Shown here: piece after piece, positions 1-9,286 of the stretch | Position numbering within the stretch: position 1 is the stretch's first letter | Layout of the letters: each line of letters starts with the position of its first letter | NCBI RefSeq assembly: GCF_041911615.1 | Contig: NZ_JAYROR010000080.1 | Coordinates: 1-64,000 of the forward strand | Direction of reading: 5' to 3' | DNA length: 64,000 bases | Source of the DNA: Zoogloea sp041911615 | Lineage (GTDB): Bacteria; Pseudomonadota; Gammaproteobacteria; Burkholderiales; Rhodocyclaceae | Notes under the pieces: generated by a model | Told to the model about the DNA's origin: nothing | The model's input: the letters and a program-made list of their open reading frames with translations, nothing else | Databases searched by the model: none | Translations under genes and position numbers: made by a program

Positions 1-474
1 CGTGGCCTTGTCGGATTCGAGGGTGGCGATGGCGTCTTCGGCCTTGATGCTGTCGCCGACCTTCACGAACAGCTCGATCACCGGCACGTCGGAGAAGTCG
101 CCGATGTCCGGCACCTTCACCTCGACGATGCCACCGCCAGCGGCGGGGGCCGCAGCCACGGGCGCCGGGGCGGCCGGTGCAGCAGCGGGAGCCGGGGCCG
201 CAGCAGCCGGGGCAGGCGCCGCGGCAGCCGCGCCGGCGGCTTCGACCTTGATCAGCACGGTGCCTTCGGCGACCTTGTCGCCAAGGCCGACCAGTACTTC
301 CTTGACGACGCCGGCGGCGGAGGACGGGACGTCCATCGTGGCCTTGTCGGATTCGAGGGTGGCGATGGCGTCGTCCACCTTGATGGTGTCGCCCACCTTG
401 ACGAACAGTTCGATGACAGGGACGTCGGAGAAGTCGCCGATGTCCGGAACCTTGACTTCGATGAGTTGGCTCAT
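1..474 (-). CDS. aceF: Pyruvate dehydrogenase E2, dihydrolipoyllysine acetyltransferase (N-terminal part, runs off window)
   Basis: E2 core of the pyruvate dehydrogenase complex, carrying acetyl groups on lipoyl-lysine to CoA. Only the first 158 codons are inside the window. The visible part has one complete lipoyl domain (residues about 1-78, with the lipoylated lysine in the ESDKA motif), a flexible Ala/Pro linker (about 80-118), and most of a second lipoyl domain that repeats the first almost exactly, again ending at ESDKA. The start ATG at 474 has a good AGGAG site 7-8 bases upstream and lies 17 bp after the aceE stop, so the two genes are co-transcribed. The catalytic domain lies outside the window. 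Confidence 0.95.
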   Translation of the reverse strand, partial: MSQLIEVKVPDIGDFSDVPVIELFVKVGDTIKVDDAIATLESDKATMDVPSSAAGVVKEVLVGLGDKVAEGTVLIKVEAAGAAAAAPAPAAAAPAPAAAPAAPAPVAAAPAAGGGIVEVKVPDIGDFSDVPVIELFVKVGDSIKAEDAIATLESDKAT

Positions 475-491
475 GGTTGCGCTCCTCGCGA

Positions 492-3167
492 TCAGACGGA
501 CATGGGGTTCGGCTTGTTCGGGTCAAGGTTGTACTTGACCAGGGCGGCGGCGACGGTGTCGCGGCCGATCTTGCCGTCGTCGGCCAGCGCCTTGAGGGCG
601 GCCAGCGCAACCCAGCGCCGATCCACTTCGAAGAAATGGCGCAGCTTCTCGCGGGTGTCGGAACGGCCGAAACCGTCGGTGCCCAGCGTGACGTAGGTGC
701 CCTTCACGAACGGACGGATCTGCTCGGCGAACAGGCGCACGTAGTCGGTCGCGGCGACCACCGGGCCGACGGCGCCGTCGAGCTTCTGCTCGACGTGGCT
801 CTTCTTCGGCGCCTCGAGCGGATGCAGCAGGTTCCAGCGGGCGGCGTCCTGGCCGTCGCGGACCAGCTCGTTGAAGCTCGGGCAGCCCCAGATGTCGGCC
901 TCGACGCCCCAGTCGTTCTTGAGCAGGTCGGCGGCGGCGATGACTTCGTTGAAGATCGTGCCGGAGCCCAGCAGCTGCACGCGCAGCGCGCCTTCGCCGC
1001 CCTTCCTGAAGGCGTACATGCCCTTGATGATGTCGGCCTCGGCACCGGCCGGCATTTCGGGGTGCTCGTAGTTCTCGTTCATCACCGTGAGGTAGTAGTA
1101 AACGTCTTCCTGCTCGGCGAACATGCGGCGCATGCCGTCCTGCACGATGACCGCCACTTCGTACTGGAAGGTCGGGTCGTAGCTGATGCAGTTCGGGATC
1201 ATGTTGGCGAGGATCTGGCTGTGACCGTCCTCGTGCTGCAGGCCTTCGCCGTTCAGCGTGGTGCGGCCGGCGGTGCCGCCGATCAGGAAGCCGCGGGTGC
1301 GCTGGTCGGCAGCCGCCCAGCACAGGTCCATGGTGCGCTGCAGGCCGAACATCGAATAGAAGATGTAGAACGGCACCATCTGCACGCCGTGCACGCTGTA
1401 GGCGGTGCCGGCGGCGATCCAGTCGGCCATTGCGCCGGCTTCGTTGATGCCTTCCTGGAGCACCTGGCCGGTGACGCTCTCCTTGTAGAACATGAGCTGG
1501 TCATGGTCTTCCGGGACGTAGTTCTGGCCTTGCTGGTTCCAGATGCCGTACTGGCGGAACATGCCTTCCATGCCGAAGGTGCGCGATTCGTCCGGCACGA
1601 TCGGGACGATGTTCTTGCCGATCTGCTTGTCCTTCAGCAGGGTGTTCATGATGCGCACGATGGCCATCGTGGTGGACAGCTCACGGCCTTCGCCCGACGC
1701 CTTGAGCAGCGCGGCAAAGGTTTCGAGCGGCGGCACCTCGAGGGCGGCGGCCTTGCGGCGGCGGCTCGGCAGGAAGCCGCCCAGTTCCATGCGGCGTTCG
1801 CGCATGTACTTGTACTCGGCGGAGTCTTCCGGGAACTTCAGGTAGGGCAGCTCGGCGAGCTGGTCGTCGGGCACCGGCAGGCCGAAGCGGTCGCGGAAGC
1901 GCTTGATCGACTCGATGTCGAGCTTCTTCTGCTGGTGGGAGATGTTCATCGCTTCGCCGGACTGGCCCATGCCGAAGCCCTTGATGGTCTTGGCGAGGAT
2001 CAGCGTGGGCGCACCCTTGTGGGTGACGGCGGCGTTGTAGGCGGTGAAGATCTTGAAGATGTCGTGGCCGCCGCGGTTGAGGTTCCACACCTCGTCGTCG
2101 GTCCAGTCGGCCACCAGCTCACGCAGTTCGGGCGTGTTGAAGAAGTGCTCGCGAACGTAGGCGCCGTTCTTGGCCTTGAAGGTCTGATATTCGCCGTCGC
2201 ACAGCTCCATCATCCGCTTCTTCATGATGCCCTTCTTGTCGCGGGCAAACAGGGCGTCCCAGTGGGTGCCCCAGATCAGCTTGATGACGTTCCAGCCGGC
2301 GCCGCGGAATTCGGCTTCCAGCTCTTGAATGATCTTGCCGTTGCCGCGAACCGGGCCGTCGAGGCGCTGCAGGTTGCAGTTGATGACGAAGATCAGGTTG
2401 TCGAGCTTCTCGCGGCCGGCCATGCCGATGGCGCCGAGGGATTCGACCTCGTCGGTCTCGCCGTCGCCCAGGAAGGCCCAGACCTTGCGCTGCTCGGCCT
2501 TGGCGGCGTCGATCAGGCCACGGCTGGCGAGGTACTTCATGAAGCGCGCGGAGTAGATCGCGCACAGGGGGCCGAGGCCCATCGACACGGTGGGGAACTG
2601 CCAGAAATCCGGCATCAGCCACGGGTGCGGGTAGGAGGAGATGCCCTTGCCGTCGGTTTCCTGGCGGAAGTTGTCCATCTGCTCGTCGGTCAGGCGGCCG
2701 AGCATGTAGGCGCGGGAATACACGCCGGGCACCGAGTGGCCCTGGAAGTAGATCAGGTCGCCGCCGGTGTCGTGGTCGATGCTCTTCCAGAAGTGCGAGA
2801 AGCCCACGTCGTAGAGCGCAGCGGCAGAGGCGAAGGAGGCGATGTGGCCGCCGACGTTGGTGTGCTTGTTGGCGCGCACCACCATGGCCATGGCGTTCCA
2901 GCGGATGTAGGAATGGAGCTTGATCTCCATGTCCGGGTCGCCCGGGTACTTGGGCTGCTGGTCGGCCGGAATGGTGTTGATGTACTGGGTGTTGGCGGAG
3001 TAGGGGATGTCGATCCCTTCCTCGCGACCGGCTTCGATGAGCTTCTCGATCAGGAAGTGGGCACGGTCGGTGCCTTCCTGCGCGACGACCCCCTCGAGTG
3101 CGTCAAGCCATTCCTTGGTTTCCTGGGCGTCGATGTCTGCCCGGACGTTTTGCGTATTCGCGGCCAT
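492..3167 (-). CDS. aceE: Pyruvate dehydrogenase E1 component (homodimeric type)
   Basis: Thiamine-diphosphate-dependent decarboxylation of pyruvate and reductive acetylation of the E2 lipoyl group, first step of the pyruvate dehydrogenase complex. The 891 residues match the usual length of the single-chain E1p family (about 885-890). The TPP/Mg-binding motif GDGETDE lies near residue 235 with the matching NCN some 30 residues on, and HNNGGHI-type active-site sequence is represented by NVGGHIASFAS near residue 104. The start has a GAGGAGA site. It is the first gene of an aceE-aceF operon transcribed from the promoter at 3276-3304. Confidence 0.98.
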   Translation of the reverse strand: MAANTQNVRADIDAQETKEWLDALEGVVAQEGTDRAHFLIEKLIEAGREEGIDIPYSANTQYINTIPADQQPKYPGDPDMEIKLHSYIRWNAMAMVVRANKHTNVGGHIASFASAAALYDVGFSHFWKSIDHDTGGDLIYFQGHSVPGVYSRAYMLGRLTDEQMDNFRQETDGKGISSYPHPWLMPDFWQFPTVSMGLGPLCAIYSARFMKYLASRGLIDAAKAEQRKVWAFLGDGETDEVESLGAIGMAGREKLDNLIFVINCNLQRLDGPVRGNGKIIQELEAEFRGAGWNVIKLIWGTHWDALFARDKKGIMKKRMMELCDGEYQTFKAKNGAYVREHFFNTPELRELVADWTDDEVWNLNRGGHDIFKIFTAYNAAVTHKGAPTLILAKTIKGFGMGQSGEAMNISHQQKKLDIESIKRFRDRFGLPVPDDQLAELPYLKFPEDSAEYKYMRERRMELGGFLPSRRRKAAALEVPPLETFAALLKASGEGRELSTTMAIVRIMNTLLKDKQIGKNIVPIVPDESRTFGMEGMFRQYGIWNQQGQNYVPEDHDQLMFYKESVTGQVLQEGINEAGAMADWIAAGTAYSVHGVQMVPFYIFYSMFGLQRTMDLCWAAADQRTRGFLIGGTAGRTTLNGEGLQHEDGHSQILANMIPNCISYDPTFQYEVAVIVQDGMRRMFAEQEDVYYYLTVMNENYEHPEMPAGAEADIIKGMYAFRKGGEGALRVQLLGSGTIFNEVIAAADLLKNDWGVEADIWGCPSFNELVRDGQDAARWNLLHPLEAPKKSHVEQKLDGAVGPVVAATDYVRLFAEQIRPFVKGTYVTLGTDGFGRSDTREKLRHFFEVDRRWVALAALKALADDGKIGRDTVAAALVKYNLDPNKPNPMSV

Positions 3168-3202
3168 GGTCTTGTCTCCTCATGACTTGCGGGTTGTGGA
3201 TT

Positions 3203-3264
3203 GTTGCCGTGGGTAACGGCAACGTGCTTTCACTACAAACCGGAGCAGGACCGGATCACGGTCC
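3203..3264. promoter_or_regulatory. Two dyads in the aceE leader
   Basis: Two inverted repeats lie between the predicted aceE start of transcription and the start codon. The first is GTTGCCGT/ACGGCAAC with a 5-base loop (3203-3223). The second is GGACCG/CGGTCC with a 5-base loop (3248-3264), almost at the 5' end of the transcript. They could be repressor operators or RNA hairpins. They do not match the TTGGT-N3-ACCAA consensus of PdhR. Function is not established. Confidence 0.4.
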
Positions 3265-3275
3265 GAATTTTTCGC

Positions 3276-3304
3276 AATATAAAATCATTTCTCGTCATGT
3301 GCAA
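3276..3304 (-). promoter_or_regulatory. Sigma-70 promoter of aceEF
   Basis: Reading the minus strand, TTGCAC (3304-3299) is followed after exactly 17 bases by TATATT (3281-3276), a near-consensus sigma-70 promoter. It sits in a locally AT-rich stretch about 110-135 bp upstream of the aceE start codon, which places transcription start near 3268 and leaves a leader of about 100 nt. Confidence 0.7.
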
Positions 3305-3474
3305 TAGGTGTGATCCGCAATCATGACGTTGGCCGGGCTGCATGTTGTTTTGTCGTCACCCGGCCGCACAAGTTCGCGCCCGGCGCGTCGGCAGGGCCGG
3401 CACGACGGCGCAAAAGCAACGCCGGCCGGGCCAGAAGGCACCGGCCGGCGAGTTTTCGTTCGACGGGGAATGGG

Positions 3475-3526
3475 CAAAAAAAACGGCCGGGGGCGAGGGA
3501 GGGAGGGAGAAAACCCCCGGCCGTTT
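3475..3526 (-). terminator. Intrinsic terminator of the substrate-binding protein gene
   Basis: A perfect 13-bp stem (3481-3493 with 3514-3526, core CGGCCGGGGG/CCCCCGGCCG) is followed on the minus strand by a run of eight or nine T. The hairpin starts 27 bp after the stop codon of the upstream gene. The loop contains a GAGG/GAGGG repeat. Confidence 0.85.
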
Positions 3527-3552
3527 GCGGAAAGCGGTGTTCCGCGGCGGGA

Positions 3553-4746
3553 TCATTTGGACTGCGCGTCCCGCTTCCGGTCTTCGTCGTACGCGAAGAC
3601 CACGTGTCTGTTGCGAATCTCCCCGATGACCAGGAAACGCGTGGTGTCGATCGCCTCGTGGTCGGTCTTGGAGAAAGGACGATCATATACCATGACGATG
3701 CCTTCGACGCGTTCCTTGAGGTTTTCGAGGGCGTCCTGCAGGCGCGGGCCTTCGGTACTGCGAGCCTGGCGGATCGCGGCGGCGAGCAGCAGCATGGAGT
3801 CGTAGCCCTGGGCGGCGGCCGGCGCCACCGGAATGCGGTCGACGCCGAAGGTCTTGCGATACTTTTCGACAAAGTTGCGCTGCCGCGGCGTATCGCTTTC
3901 GGGGATGAAGGTCTGCGGCATCCGCGTGCCTTCGGCGTTGGGGCCGGCGTTGTCGATGAAGTTGGACATCGCCAGCGCCCAGCTACCCACCAGCGGCACC
4001 TTCCAGCCGATGCGCACCATGCCGTTGGCCAGGTGGGCCATCTCGGGGCCGAGGCCGTAGGTCAGGATGCCCTCGGCGCCGGCGGCGCGGGCACGAGCGA
4101 GCTGGGGGGTCATGTCCACCTCGCGGATGTTGAAGCGCTCCTCGGCCACCGGCTTGATGCCGTGGCGCTCCAGCGCCTTCTCCAGGTCCTCGCGGCCGAG
4201 CTGTCCGTAGTTGGTGCTGTCGTGGAAGATCGCCAGCTTGCGCAGGCGCTGGCGCACCACCGCCTCCTCGACGATCATCGCCGCCTGCAGGGTGTCGGGC
4301 GCGGAGACCCGGAAGATGTAGTTGTCGGGGTATTGTGGGGGCAGGAACTGCTTGGTGACGATCGACCCGGTGGCCACCGAGGTGATCATCGGGATGCGGG
4401 CCTGCTGGTAGAAGCGCTGGCTGGCGAGGGCCACGCCGGTGTTCACGATGCCCAGGCCGGTGACGATCTTCTCGTGATTGATGAGCTCCTGCGCCACCTG
4501 CGCGCCGCGCTCGGGGCGGGCTTCATCGTCGCGCTCGACGAGCTTCACCGGCCGCCCGAGCAGCCCGCCGGCTTCATTGATCTCCTGGGCCGCGAGCCGG
4601 ATGCCGTCGCGCATCGCCAACCCCATCGGGCTCGATCCACCGGTGAAGGGGCCCATCACGCCGATGCGGATCGGCTCGGTGGCCGTCGCGCCGGCCGCCA
4701 GCAAACCCAGCGCGGCACAGGCCGCCACGCGCACGAATCGAAGCAA
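3553..4746 (-). CDS. ABC transporter substrate-binding protein, branched-chain amino acid type
   Basis: Periplasmic ligand-binding protein of the Leu/Ile/Val (Peripla_BP_6) family. The 397 residues start with a Sec signal (positively charged start, hydrophobic core about 8-19, cleavage near ATATEP). The mature protein opens with the family hallmark IRIGVMGPFTGG and continues with RDGIRLAAQEINEAGG, both typical of LivK/AmiC-like receptors. No permease or ATPase genes are adjacent, so it is either an orphan receptor for a transporter elsewhere or a sensory binding protein. It is monocistronic, with its own strong terminator, and is divergent from the TIR gene. The ligand cannot be told from sequence. 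Confidence 0.85.
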   Translation of the reverse strand: MLRFVRVAACAALGLLAAGATATEPIRIGVMGPFTGGSSPMGLAMRDGIRLAAQEINEAGGLLGRPVKLVERDDEARPERGAQVAQELINHEKIVTGLGIVNTGVALASQRFYQQARIPMITSVATGSIVTKQFLPPQYPDNYIFRVSAPDTLQAAMIVEEAVVRQRLRKLAIFHDSTNYGQLGREDLEKALERHGIKPVAEERFNIREVDMTPQLARARAAGAEGILTYGLGPEMAHLANGMVRIGWKVPLVGSWALAMSNFIDNAGPNAEGTRMPQTFIPESDTPRQRNFVEKYRKTFGVDRIPVAPAAAQGYDSMLLLAAAIRQARSTEGPRLQDALENLKERVEGIVMVYDRPFSKTDHEAIDTTRFLVIGEIRNRHVVFAYDEDRKRDAQSK

Positions 4747-4940
4747 GGGTGTCTCCGCGGTTCTGTTCTTTGTTGTGCTTGTGTGTGTCGATCCTGCGCC
4801 TTCCCCTGCAGGCGCAGGGCAACGCTACGCCCCCGCTGCGGCCGGGTCAAATGCGGGACAACCCCTAGCTGCGCTGCCGCATGGCTTGCGTCGCCGCGCC
4901 CGGTTGGCGATGATCGGGGCATGGGAGAAAAGGACACATC

Positions 4941-6464
4941 GTGGCGCTGAAGGTTTATGTCTCCTACGCCTGGAAGGCGGAGGAGGATTCGGGGGTGGTC
5001 GCCGCGCTGGAAACGGCGCTGGCGGGGCAGGACGTCGAACTGGTGCGGGACGTGCGCCGGGTGGGCTATGGCGAGTCGATCCGGGCGTTCATGGACGAGA
5101 TCGGCGAGGCGGATCAGGTGGTGCTGGTGCTCAGCGACGCCTACTTCCGCTCGCCCCCCTGCCTGTACGAACTGCGGGCCGTTGCTGAGCACCGGGATTT
5201 CCGGCGGCGGGTGCATCCGATCGTGCTTGCCGGGTGCGCGCTTCACGACCCGCTGTGGTGGATCGACATCGTTGCCCACTGGGAAGAGCAGGGTCGGGTG
5301 CTGGAGGCCAAGCTGGCCACCATCAGGCGGGAGAATATCGGGCCGCTCAACCGGACGGTGGATGACTATGCGGATTTTCGTCGCCTCGTGACTGGTCAGA
5401 TGGCGACGCTGGCGGACATGAACGCGCTGACCGAAGAGGTGCATCGGGTGACTGATTTTGCGGCGCTGGTGGCAAGGCTTTCGGCGAGTAGCGGGCAGGT
5501 AGTGGTGCCACCCAGACCGGACCCCAAGCCCGAAGCGGCGCCGCAGCCTGTTTTGCAAATCCCTATGCCCTGGTGGGCGGAGAGGGTCGAGCGGGACGCA
5601 CGCGGCGTCTTCATTCGTGTGATGTGGTTGGGCAAAGAGCATCGGCTGGATTGGGACGTGTTGAGTAAGTCTTGGTGGGCCAGCAGCAAAGGGCCGATCG
5701 GCGTGGATGGATACGGCATGTTCTGCGACGCGGATTTGGGTGGAGTAACGCAGCGCTTCCGGCGGATTCTTCCAGGGAATTTCTGGATGGGCTCTCGGGA
5801 GGATGAAGTGGGTCGCGAAGGTATTGAAGGCCCGCAGCATTTTGTGCGATTGACCGAAGGCTACTGGCTTGCCGAGACGGCGTGTAGCCAGTTGGTGTGG
5901 GAGGCCGTAATGGGGAGCAACCCCAGCCAATTTAAGGACGACCGGCAGAACCCGGTGGAGCGGGTGAGCTGGGACGACGTACAGGGCTTCTTGCGGGAAG
6001 TGGAAAAGCGCCTGCCTGGCGTGAAGGCGGCCCTACCTACTGAAGCCGAATGGGAGTACGCCTGCCGAGCAGGCAGCAACACGGCATTCAGTTGGGGTGA
6101 TGGGATCGCGCCGGATCAGGCCAACTACGGGGCGTCGGAAAGCTACGCCAACGGCCCGACTGGTGAATTGCGGCACGAGACGGTGCCGGTGAGAGCCTAT
6201 GCCCCGAATGCCTGGGGCCTGTACCAGATGCACGGGAACATTTTGGAATGGTGCGCAGATTGTCCGCGGGGCTACGACGGTTCGCCACAAGAGGATCCGT
6301 GTGGCGCGGACGATGTGAAGACCGCTGCCTCGCGCGCCGTGCGCGGTGGAGCGTGGGGCGGAAACCCGCGCTGGCTGAGGGCTGCCTCCCGCGATTGCTG
6401 CAACCACGATGAGCGCTTCAACTATCTGGGCTTTCGATTATCCCTGAGGTCCGCAAGCCATTAA
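4941..6464 (+). CDS. TIR domain protein with C-terminal FGE-sulfatase / C-type-lectin fold; DGR target-like
   Basis: Two-domain protein of 507 residues. Residues 1 to about 150 form a TIR domain (opening LKVYVSYAWKAEED, then VLVLSDAYFRSPPCLYEL), a fold that signals or degrades NAD+ in immunity. Residues about 265-505 form a formylglycine-generating-enzyme (SUMF1) domain with NPVERVSWDDV and LPTEAEWEYACRAG. The C-terminal block RGGAWGGNPRWLRAASRD lacks the paired catalytic cysteines that true FGEs carry there, so enzyme activity is unlikely. The end, CNHDERFNYLGFRLS, resembles the diversified segment of diversity-generating-retroelement targets. The GTG start has AGGA six bases upstream. No reverse transcriptase is nearby. 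Base composition drops toward the 3' half. Confidence 0.75.
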   Translation: MALKVYVSYAWKAEEDSGVVAALETALAGQDVELVRDVRRVGYGESIRAFMDEIGEADQVVLVLSDAYFRSPPCLYELRAVAEHRDFRRRVHPIVLAGCALHDPLWWIDIVAHWEEQGRVLEAKLATIRRENIGPLNRTVDDYADFRRLVTGQMATLADMNALTEEVHRVTDFAALVARLSASSGQVVVPPRPDPKPEAAPQPVLQIPMPWWAERVERDARGVFIRVMWLGKEHRLDWDVLSKSWWASSKGPIGVDGYGMFCDADLGGVTQRFRRILPGNFWMGSREDEVGREGIEGPQHFVRLTEGYWLAETACSQLVWEAVMGSNPSQFKDDRQNPVERVSWDDVQGFLREVEKRLPGVKAALPTEAEWEYACRAGSNTAFSWGDGIAPDQANYGASESYANGPTGELRHETVPVRAYAPNAWGLYQMHGNILEWCADCPRGYDGSPQEDPCGADDVKTAASRAVRGGAWGGNPRWLRAASRDCCNHDERFNYLGFRLSLRSASH

Positions 6465-6520
6465 GGGGCACGGGCGGCGTGGCAGCCCACCAACCCACCC
6501 CCCGATTAGGGAAACCCCCG

Positions 6521-9286
6521 ATGCGCCTTTTTCGTCTGCGCGGCGACGATGCACGGGATATGCCGAACAAGAAGAACCCGCGCCCCCAGCCGCCCCATAA
6601 CGTCCAGACCAACTGGTACTGGTCGGCGCCTTACTTTGCCGTCCTGATCTTCGCGCTGGCGATGCTGGTGCTGGTGTGGGTGCTCCAGCGCCAGGAGAGC
6701 GAGACCCAGCGCAACGCCCTGGCCCGGGACGTGCAGTGGGCCGAGCAGACCATGCGCCTGCACATGCAGGGCACCGAGGATTTCCTGGGCCAACTGGCCC
6801 GCGAGCTGGCGGGTGGCACTCTGGACGGCGACGGTTTTCAGGTGCGCGCCAACCAGCACATCGCCAACAACCCGGAGTTGGTCAACGTTGTGTGGATTGC
6901 CGCCGACCAGCGGGTGAAATGGACCGCGCCCTTCGACACCACCGACTGGCTGGTGGGCGACGCCCTGTCGCGGGTGCAGTCGGAGGTGGCGAGCCGGGCC
7001 CGCAGCCTGGGCCGCCCGGTGTACGGCGAGGCTTACGTCAACGCCCGCAACATGGCGGTGCTGGAGGTGTACATGCCGGTCCAGCAGGGCCGGCAGCCGC
7101 TGGGGGCGGTGGTCGCGGTGTATTCCATCGAACGGATGGTGGCGCACCTGGTGCCGAGCTGGTTCGGCGAGAAATACCGGCTGGCCTTCGTCGGCGTCCG
7201 CGGCGAGGTGCTCGGCGCCAACTCGTCGGCGCGGCCGGTGGACGAGAGCCTCGACTTCGCGGTGCCCCTCGATCCGCCGGGCAACGGGCTGGGCCTGCAG
7301 GCCACCGCTTACCACGTGGAGAGCGAGCTGCCCAAGGGCCTGCCGATCGCGGTGATCGTGGCGCTGAGCTTCTTCGTGCTGTGGAGCCTGTGGCTGCTGC
7401 GCGCCCACACCCTGCGCCGGGTGCGCGTCGAGAAGGAGCGCGACCGGCTGTTCAACCTGTCCCTCGACATGCTGGCGATCCTCGGCCACGACGGGGTGTT
7501 CCGCCGCTGCAATCCGGCCTTCGAGCGCATCCTCGGCCATTCGCCGGAATCCCTGCCTGGCCGGCCGCTGCTGGATTTCATCCACCCGGACGACGTGGCC
7601 GACGCGATCGTCCATCTGCGCAGCCTGGCTTCCGGCACGCCCGGTGCCTTCGAGAACCGTTGCCGCTGCGCCGACGGCAGCTACCGCTGGCTGGCCTGGA
7701 GCGTGAACTCGGTGCCCGAGGAGCGGCTGATGTACGCCGTCGCCCACGACATCACCGGACGCAAGGCGGCCGAGGAGGCGTTGCACGACGAGTACGCCTT
7801 CCGCAAGTCGATGGAGGAATCCCTCGTCACCGGCTTGCGCGCCATCGACCTCTCCGGCCGGATCACCTATGTTAACCAGGCCTTCTGTCGCATGACCGGC
7901 TGGTCGCGGGACGAGCTGGTGGGCTCCGTGCCGCCGTTTCCGTACTGGCCGCGGGACGAGGTCGAGAGCCTGCAGCGCAACCTCGAGCTCACCCTGTCGG
8001 GTAACGCGCCGTCCACCGGCTTCGAGATGCGGGTGCGCCGCAAGGACGGCTCGCGGCTCGACGCGCGCTTTTACCTGTCGCCGCTGATCGACGGGGAAGG
8101 GCGGCAGATCGGCTGGATGGCGTCGATCACCGACATCACCGAGCCCAAGCGGGTGCGCGCCGAACTCGAGGCCGCCCACGAGCGCTTCGTGGCGATCCTC
8201 GACGGCCTCGACGCCGCGGTTTACGTGGCCGACGCCGCCAGCGACGAAATCCTCTTCGCCAACCGCGCCTTCAAGAGCATCTACGGCTTCGACGCGGTGG
8301 GCCGGCGGGTCGGCACCTACGGCCTGCCCACGCCGCCCGATACCCTGTGGTACGACGTGGACCCGCGCCGCCTGGCCCCGGAACAGCTCCCTCGCGAGCT
8401 CTACGACGGCGAGCTGCAGAACGACCTGTCGGGCCGCTGGTACCACATCCGCGAGCGGGCCACCCGATGGGTGGACGGCCGCGTGGTGCGCATGGCGATC
8501 GCCACCGACATCACCGACCGCAAGCGCGTCGACGAGGAGAACCGTGCCCAGCAGGAGCGCCTGCAGCGCACCTCGCGCCTCATCACGATGGGCGAGATGG
8601 CCTCCACGCTGGCCCACGAACTCAACCAGCCGCTGGCGGCCATCGCAAATTACTCGGCCGGCTGCGTCAATCGCCTGCAGTCCGGCGAGTACCGCCAGGA
8701 AGACATCCTCACCGCGATGCAGAAGGCCAGCGCCCAGGCCGAGCGGGCCGGCAAGATCATCCGGCGGGTGCGCGAGTTCGTGAAGAAGAGCGAGCCCCGA
8801 CGCCACGCGGTGCAGCTCGCCGGCATTGTCGAGGACGCCATCGGCTTCGTCGAGATCGACGCCCGCCGCCACGGCGCGCTGGTGGAAAGCCGCTTGCCCG
8901 CCGACCTGCCGCCGGTGTTCGCCGACGCGGTGATGATCGAGCAGGTGGTGCTCAACCTCGTCAAGAACGGCATCGAGGCGATGCGCGAAACCCCTGCCGA
9001 CGAGCGCCTGCTGGTCGTGTCGGCGCGGCGCATCGAGCACGGGCAGGTCGAGGTCTCCGTCGCCGACCGCGGCCACGGCCTGTCCGACGAGGCCCGCGAG
9101 AAGCTGTTCTCGCCCTTCTACACCACCAAGGCCGAAGGCATGGGCATGGGCCTCAACATCTGCCGCTCGATCGTCGAATTCCACGACGGGCGCCTGTGGG
9201 TGGACGCCAACCCGGCCGGAGGATGTATCTTCCGCTTCACCCTGCCCCTGGAGACCCCCCGTGAAAGCGCCCCCCTCGATGCCTGA
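6521..9286 (+). CDS. Membrane-bound PAS sensor histidine kinase
   Basis: Sensor kinase of a two-component system; about 921 residues from the ATG at 6521 (a GTG at 6479 and an ATG at 6560 are alternatives). A transmembrane helix (about 36-56) and a second (about 272-292) bracket a periplasmic sensor region of some 215 residues. Three PAS domains follow (about 310-425, 435-550, 555-675). The HisKA domain carries the phospho-accepting H699 in TLAHELNQPLAA, the form found in FixL/TodS/DctB-type kinases. The HATPase domain has NLVKNGIEA and GMGMGLNI. It overlaps its partner regulator by 8 bases, so the pair is translationally coupled. The signal is unknown. Confidence 0.9.
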   Translation: MRLFRLRGDDARDMPNKKNPRPQPPHNVQTNWYWSAPYFAVLIFALAMLVLVWVLQRQESETQRNALARDVQWAEQTMRLHMQGTEDFLGQLARELAGGTLDGDGFQVRANQHIANNPELVNVVWIAADQRVKWTAPFDTTDWLVGDALSRVQSEVASRARSLGRPVYGEAYVNARNMAVLEVYMPVQQGRQPLGAVVAVYSIERMVAHLVPSWFGEKYRLAFVGVRGEVLGANSSARPVDESLDFAVPLDPPGNGLGLQATAYHVESELPKGLPIAVIVALSFFVLWSLWLLRAHTLRRVRVEKERDRLFNLSLDMLAILGHDGVFRRCNPAFERILGHSPESLPGRPLLDFIHPDDVADAIVHLRSLASGTPGAFENRCRCADGSYRWLAWSVNSVPEERLMYAVAHDITGRKAAEEALHDEYAFRKSMEESLVTGLRAIDLSGRITYVNQAFCRMTGWSRDELVGSVPPFPYWPRDEVESLQRNLELTLSGNAPSTGFEMRVRRKDGSRLDARFYLSPLIDGEGRQIGWMASITDITEPKRVRAELEAAHERFVAILDGLDAAVYVADAASDEILFANRAFKSIYGFDAVGRRVGTYGLPTPPDTLWYDVDPRRLAPEQLPRELYDGELQNDLSGRWYHIRERATRWVDGRVVRMAIATDITDRKRVDEENRAQQERLQRTSRLITMGEMASTLAHELNQPLAAIANYSAGCVNRLQSGEYRQEDILTAMQKASAQAERAGKIIRRVREFVKKSEPRRHAVQLAGIVEDAIGFVEIDARRHGALVESRLPADLPPVFADAVMIEQVVLNLVKNGIEAMRETPADERLLVVSARRIEHGQVEVSVADRGHGLSDEAREKLFSPFYTTKAEGMGMGLNICRSIVEFHDGRLWVDANPAGGCIFRFTLPLETPRESAPLDA

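Noticed and set aside
1..474. Two nearly identical 140-bp DNA segments in the aceF start
   Set aside because: They are the two lipoyl domains of E2, a known domain duplication, not a mobile repeat.
477..3185. Very long open frame opposite aceE
   Set aside because: Mirror of the aceE codons in GC-rich DNA; aceE is a full-length, well-conserved enzyme and the opposite frame gives low-complexity His/Val/Gly-rich protein.
4941..6464. Call as a functional formylglycine-generating enzyme
   Set aside because: The paired active-site cysteines of FGE are not present at the GG-(A/S)-W block, and no sulfatase gene is near.
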